From IMG/VR virus record IMGVR_UViG_3300045921_000092, positions 1 through 32,345 of that record: DNA of 32,345 nucleotides, one strand, 5' to 3'. The notes under the pieces are model-generated. The model was not told where the DNA came from. It did not search any database and was given only the letters and a program-made list of their open reading frames with translations. Positions 30,776 through 32,345 of this stretch are shown here, one piece after another; position 1 is the first letter of the stretch; each line of letters begins with the position of its first letter. The translations under genes and the position numbers were made by a program. Source of the DNA: a virus.

Positions 30776-31206
30776 CACGTTCCACCCCGGCCGCCGTCTA
30801 CGTCGCCGTCTCATCGCAGCTACTCCACCCGCGCGCCATCCTCGGAACCGTCGCCGCGCTCTACGTCGTCACCGGCTGGCAGACCACCCGGTACACGCCA
30901 GCATGGCTCGCGTGGGCGCCCCTATGGGCCGCTCTTGCTCTTGTCGCCGGCACCGTCGCCGCGGCGGCCGTCGTCTACCCGGCCAGGCTCGCCGTCGTCG
31001 TCTCCGGCTCGGCCGGCGTCGTCGCCGCAATGGCGCGCACGCTAGCTATCACTCGCGAGGTCATCGTCGACCCGCCGCCCACGACAGACGCTCTAGCGTC
31101 GTTCGTCATCGCCGGCGCGTGCTGGCTCGCAGTCGCCGTACTGCTCTGGACCGCGTACACCGCCGTCCTTGTCCCCTGGTCATCTGTGCGTCACGCGCAC
31201 AGGTAA
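30772..31206 (+). CDS. Membrane protein, candidate holin, 144 aa
   Basis: The protein is mostly hydrophobic, with about four membrane spans: AILGTVAALYVVTGW (22-36), WLAWAPLWAALALVAG (45-60) continuing into VAAAAVVYP, LAVVVSGSAGVVAAMA (73-88), and SFVIAGACWLAVAVLLWTAY (109-128). The termini are hydrophilic and the C-terminus is basic. ATG at 30772 overlaps the endolysin stop, so it is co-translated with the lysin, which favours a role in lysis. It could also be an accessory membrane protein. Confidence 0.7.
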   Translation: MTRSTPAAVYVAVSSQLLHPRAILGTVAALYVVTGWQTTRYTPAWLAWAPLWAALALVAGTVAAAAVVYPARLAVVVSGSAGVVAAMARTLAITREVIVDPPPTTDALASFVIAGACWLAVAVLLWTAYTAVLVPWSSVRHAHR

Positions 31207-31221
31207 AAGGACCTCGTCACC

Positions 31222-31650
31222 GTGGGAGGCGCAGACCTCGGAAACTGGTCCGGCCTCGGCGCCGGCGCCGTCCTACTCGTCCTCATCTTCCGCACCCTCT
31301 GGAAGCTGTCGACCGACTCGAGCGAGCTCGCCCGCAACTACGACGCTGCACTCGACCGAGCACAGCACGACGCCGCCGAGGCCCGAACCGACGCCGCTCA
31401 AGCTCGACTCGACGCGGCGAAAGCGGCCGGCGCTGTCGTCGTAGCTGAGCGTAAGGTCCTCGACGAGCAACGGCGCGCCGTAGAGCTCGAGGCCACCCTC
31501 CGCCGAGAACGGCTCGAGCTGGAGATAGACCTACGCCGGCAGCTCGCCGAGCTCGAGGTCGAGGTCGCCCGGCTCCGCGTTCTAGTGGTCCGCGATTCGA
31601 CGGCACAAACCCGCGAAACTGACACGAACCGGCCGCCGGCCGACAGCTAA
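31222..31650 (+). CDS. Membrane-anchored coiled-coil protein, 142 aa
   Basis: GTG at 31222 follows AAAAGGACC. One short membrane span lies near the N-terminus (GAGAVLLVLIFRTLW, 13-27), followed by a long charged helix (ARNYDAALDRAQHDAAEART and onward to ~125, rich in Ala, Glu, Arg, Leu) with coiled-coil spacing. The C-terminus is a short Thr/Asp/Pro tail. A single span plus long coiled coil in a lysis cassette resembles spanin-like or holin-accessory proteins, but no lipobox is present. The role stays open. Confidence 0.65.
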   Translation: MGGADLGNWSGLGAGAVLLVLIFRTLWKLSTDSSELARNYDAALDRAQHDAAEARTDAAQARLDAAKAAGAVVVAERKVLDEQRRAVELEATLRRERLELEIDLRRQLAELEVEVARLRVLVVRDSTAQTRETDTNRPPADS

Positions 31651-31666
31651 CCCGAGGAGCTCGCCG

Positions 31667-31957
31667 ATGGACAAGGTCCGCACCGTTCTAACCTCCGCCG
31701 TCACCTACCTCGTCGCTCTCGGCGCCGGCCTCGCCGTCGTCATCTCCGAGCTCGAGACGGCCGGCGCACCGACCGAGGTCCTCCGCTACCTCGCCGTCGC
31801 CGTCTCCGTTATCGGCACGGCCGTCGCGATCATTCGCCGCGTCACGCCGGTACTGCCCGAGGCGCGTTCGATTGTCGACACGTCCGGCCAACCCGTAACA
31901 GCCCGCGAGGCGCAGCTCGCCGCCGAGCTCGACAAGCTACGCCGCGAGTTCCCCTAG
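31667..31957 (+). CDS. Candidate holin, two membrane spans, 96 aa
   Basis: ATG at 31667 follows CGAGGAGCTC. Two spans are visible: VTYLVALGAGLAVVISEL (12-29) and YLAVAVSVIGTAVAIIRRV (41-59), separated by a short acidic loop, with a hydrophilic C-terminus (REAQLAAELDKLRREF). Small two-span proteins with a charged tail downstream of endolysin are frequent actinophage holins. The coding-like frame continues past the TAG for 61 codons, noted separately. Confidence 0.72.
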   Translation: MDKVRTVLTSAVTYLVALGAGLAVVISELETAGAPTEVLRYLAVAVSVIGTAVAIIRRVTPVLPEARSIVDTSGQPVTAREAQLAAELDKLRREFP

Positions 31958-31965
31958 CTCGCCAC

Positions 31966-31985
31966 GCAGAGGCCCGCAGAGGCCC
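31966..31985. repeat. Tandem 10-bp direct repeat GCAGAGGCCC
   Basis: Two perfect head-to-tail copies of GCAGAGGCCC lie just after the candidate holin gene, followed by a partial third (GCA). No function is known. Confidence 0.85.
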
Positions 31986-32099
31986 GCACGGCACCCGCTC
32001 CGGCCGCCGGCGATCATCTCGCACACTACGACGACCTCCGCCGACTCCTCGGCGTCGGAGGCTGGCTAGAGCTCGAGCTCGCCGGCGGCCGGGCCCGTC

Positions 32100-32116
32100 A
32101 ATCTTCCGTCAAGATT
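32100..32116. repeat. Inverted repeat AATCTT-5-AAGATT upstream of promoter
   Basis: AATCTT (32100-32105) and AAGATT (32111-32116) are inverted around CCGTC, inside a locally AT-richer patch beginning about 30 bases before the -35 element. CCGTCAA occurs twice here (overlapping the two arms), so this may be a second regulator site. Confidence 0.55.
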
Positions 32117-32129
32117 CACGGTTGCACCC

Positions 32130-32158
32130 TTGACAGACGTTAGCACGCTAACGAGACT
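32130..32158 (+). promoter_or_regulatory. Promoter TTGACA-17-GAGACT
   Basis: A perfect -35 TTGACA (32130-32135) is followed after 17 bases by GAGACT (32153-32158), an acceptable -10 (A at position 2, T at 6). Six bases later comes the ATG at 32165, so transcription would begin at or next to the start codon. It is the only consensus -35 with a convincing setting found in the window, in one of its few AT-richer stretches. Confidence 0.72.
32138..32153. promoter_or_regulatory. Operator-like palindrome in the promoter spacer
   Basis: CGTTAGC-AC-GCTAACG is a perfect 7+7 dyad lying exactly between the -35 and -10 elements. A dimeric repressor bound here would block RNA polymerase. This is the usual arrangement for phage lysogeny or early-gene control. 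The protein that binds is not visible in the window. Confidence 0.7.
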
Positions 32159-32164
32159 CACGGC

Positions 32165-32345
32165 ATGACCACCGCAAGCCGCACCCGCAAGGCTCCCACC
32201 GAGGCGCAGCTCTCGGCCTCCCGCAAGGCTCGCCGCATCCTCTCGGCCGCCGTTCCCTGCACCGTCGTCGAGAACCGCTGGAGCTCGCCCCGCCGTTTCG
32301 AGCACGTCACCGGCGTCATCTCGCTCGAGGAGGCCGCCGCCGCCG
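32165..32345 (+). CDS. Partial gene start, basic N-terminus, probably leaderless
   Basis: The ATG at 32165 lies six bases after a -10 element and has no Shine-Dalgarno, so the message is probably leaderless. Sixty residues are visible before the window ends: a basic, Ser/Ala-rich N-terminus (TTASRTRKAPTEAQLSASRK, then ARRIL), one Cys, a WSSPRRFEH stretch and a strand-like VTGVISLEEAAAA. Codon bias matches the phage genes. The function is unknown. As the first gene behind an operator it is a candidate early or lysogeny-module gene. Confidence 0.68.
   Translation, partial: MTTASRTRKAPTEAQLSASRKARRILSAAVPCTVVENRWSSPRRFEHVTGVISLEEAAAA

Larger units (their letters stand above)
31958..32143 (+). 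other. Coding-like in-frame extension after the holin stop, no start codon
   Basis: Directly after the TAG at 31955-31957 the same frame stays open for 61 codons to a TAG at 32141-32143, with neighbour-like codon choice (HLAHYDDLRRLLGVGGWLEL, ELAGGRARQS). It contains no ATG, GTG or TTG. It may be a remnant of an older, longer gene or a stop-readthrough extension; it is not counted as a gene. Confidence 0.4.

Noticed and set aside
32066-32305. - strand frame opposite the promoter/operator
   Set aside because: It covers the + strand promoter, operator and the new gene, and no - strand start signals or motifs were seen.
1-32345. tRNA genes, integrase, attachment site
   Set aside because: No cloverleaf-like sequence, tyrosine or serine recombinase motif, or att-type core was recognised by reading. 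Absence outside the window cannot be judged.

Overview
The window reads as part of a tailed-phage (siphovirus-type) genome or prophage that infects a high-GC bacterium, most likely an actinobacterium. Evidence for this: the DNA is very GC-rich (judged by eye), every convincing gene lies on the + strand, and genes are packed with 4-base ATGA/GTGA overlaps. Protein families and gene order (HNH, P27-type TerS, TerL, SPP1-gp6-like portal, MuF-like protein, scaffold, capsid, connectors, tail, lysis) match actinobacteriophages. No integrase, repressor, tRNA, CRISPR array or insertion sequence is visible, so lifestyle cannot be decided here. No mycolyl-arabinogalactan esterase follows the endolysin, which weakly argues against a mycolate-coated host.

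Layout. 1-6416: a tightly coupled block of small regulatory and DNA-metabolism genes (helix-turn-helix proteins, two adjacent DNA methyltransferases, a RusA-like resolvase, Cys-rich proteins, a winged-helix/HNH fusion, a small HNH nuclease). 6417-6684: a non-coding stretch with long C- and G-runs between the HNH gene and the terminase genes, the best candidate for the packaging (cos) region. If so, the first 6.4 kb is the right end of the packaged genome and the rest its left arm. 6685-9484: two small genes and the terminase. 9522-13779: an unusual sugar cassette inserted between terminase and portal (GT-B glycosyltransferase, two GT-A glycosyltransferases, an SAM methyltransferase and an NAD-dependent sugar epimerase/dehydratase). 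13805-21110: portal, a very long MuF-like protein, scaffold, major capsid protein and four connector genes. 21204-29833: major tail protein, tail assembly chaperones with a probable -1 frameshift, a short tape measure, distal tail protein, a fibre with three 50-residue repeats, further fibres, and a tail-tip protein with a glycine-rich C-terminus. 29873-31957: M15-type endolysin and three small membrane proteins. 32165-end: the start of a new gene behind a promoter with a palindromic operator and apparently no leader.

How the parts work together: TerS/TerL package DNA through the portal into a scaffolded HK97-type capsid, the connectors join a short non-contractile tail, and the fibres and tip bind the host. 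The sugar cassette is placed to build or transfer a modified sugar onto virion proteins or a host glycan. The endolysin and membrane proteins lyse the cell. The most notable items are the sugar cassette, the operator/leaderless promoter at 32130-32165, the 150-bp fibre repeats, the 28-bp perfect palindrome inside a methyltransferase gene, and the strong excess of GAGCTC in the DNA.
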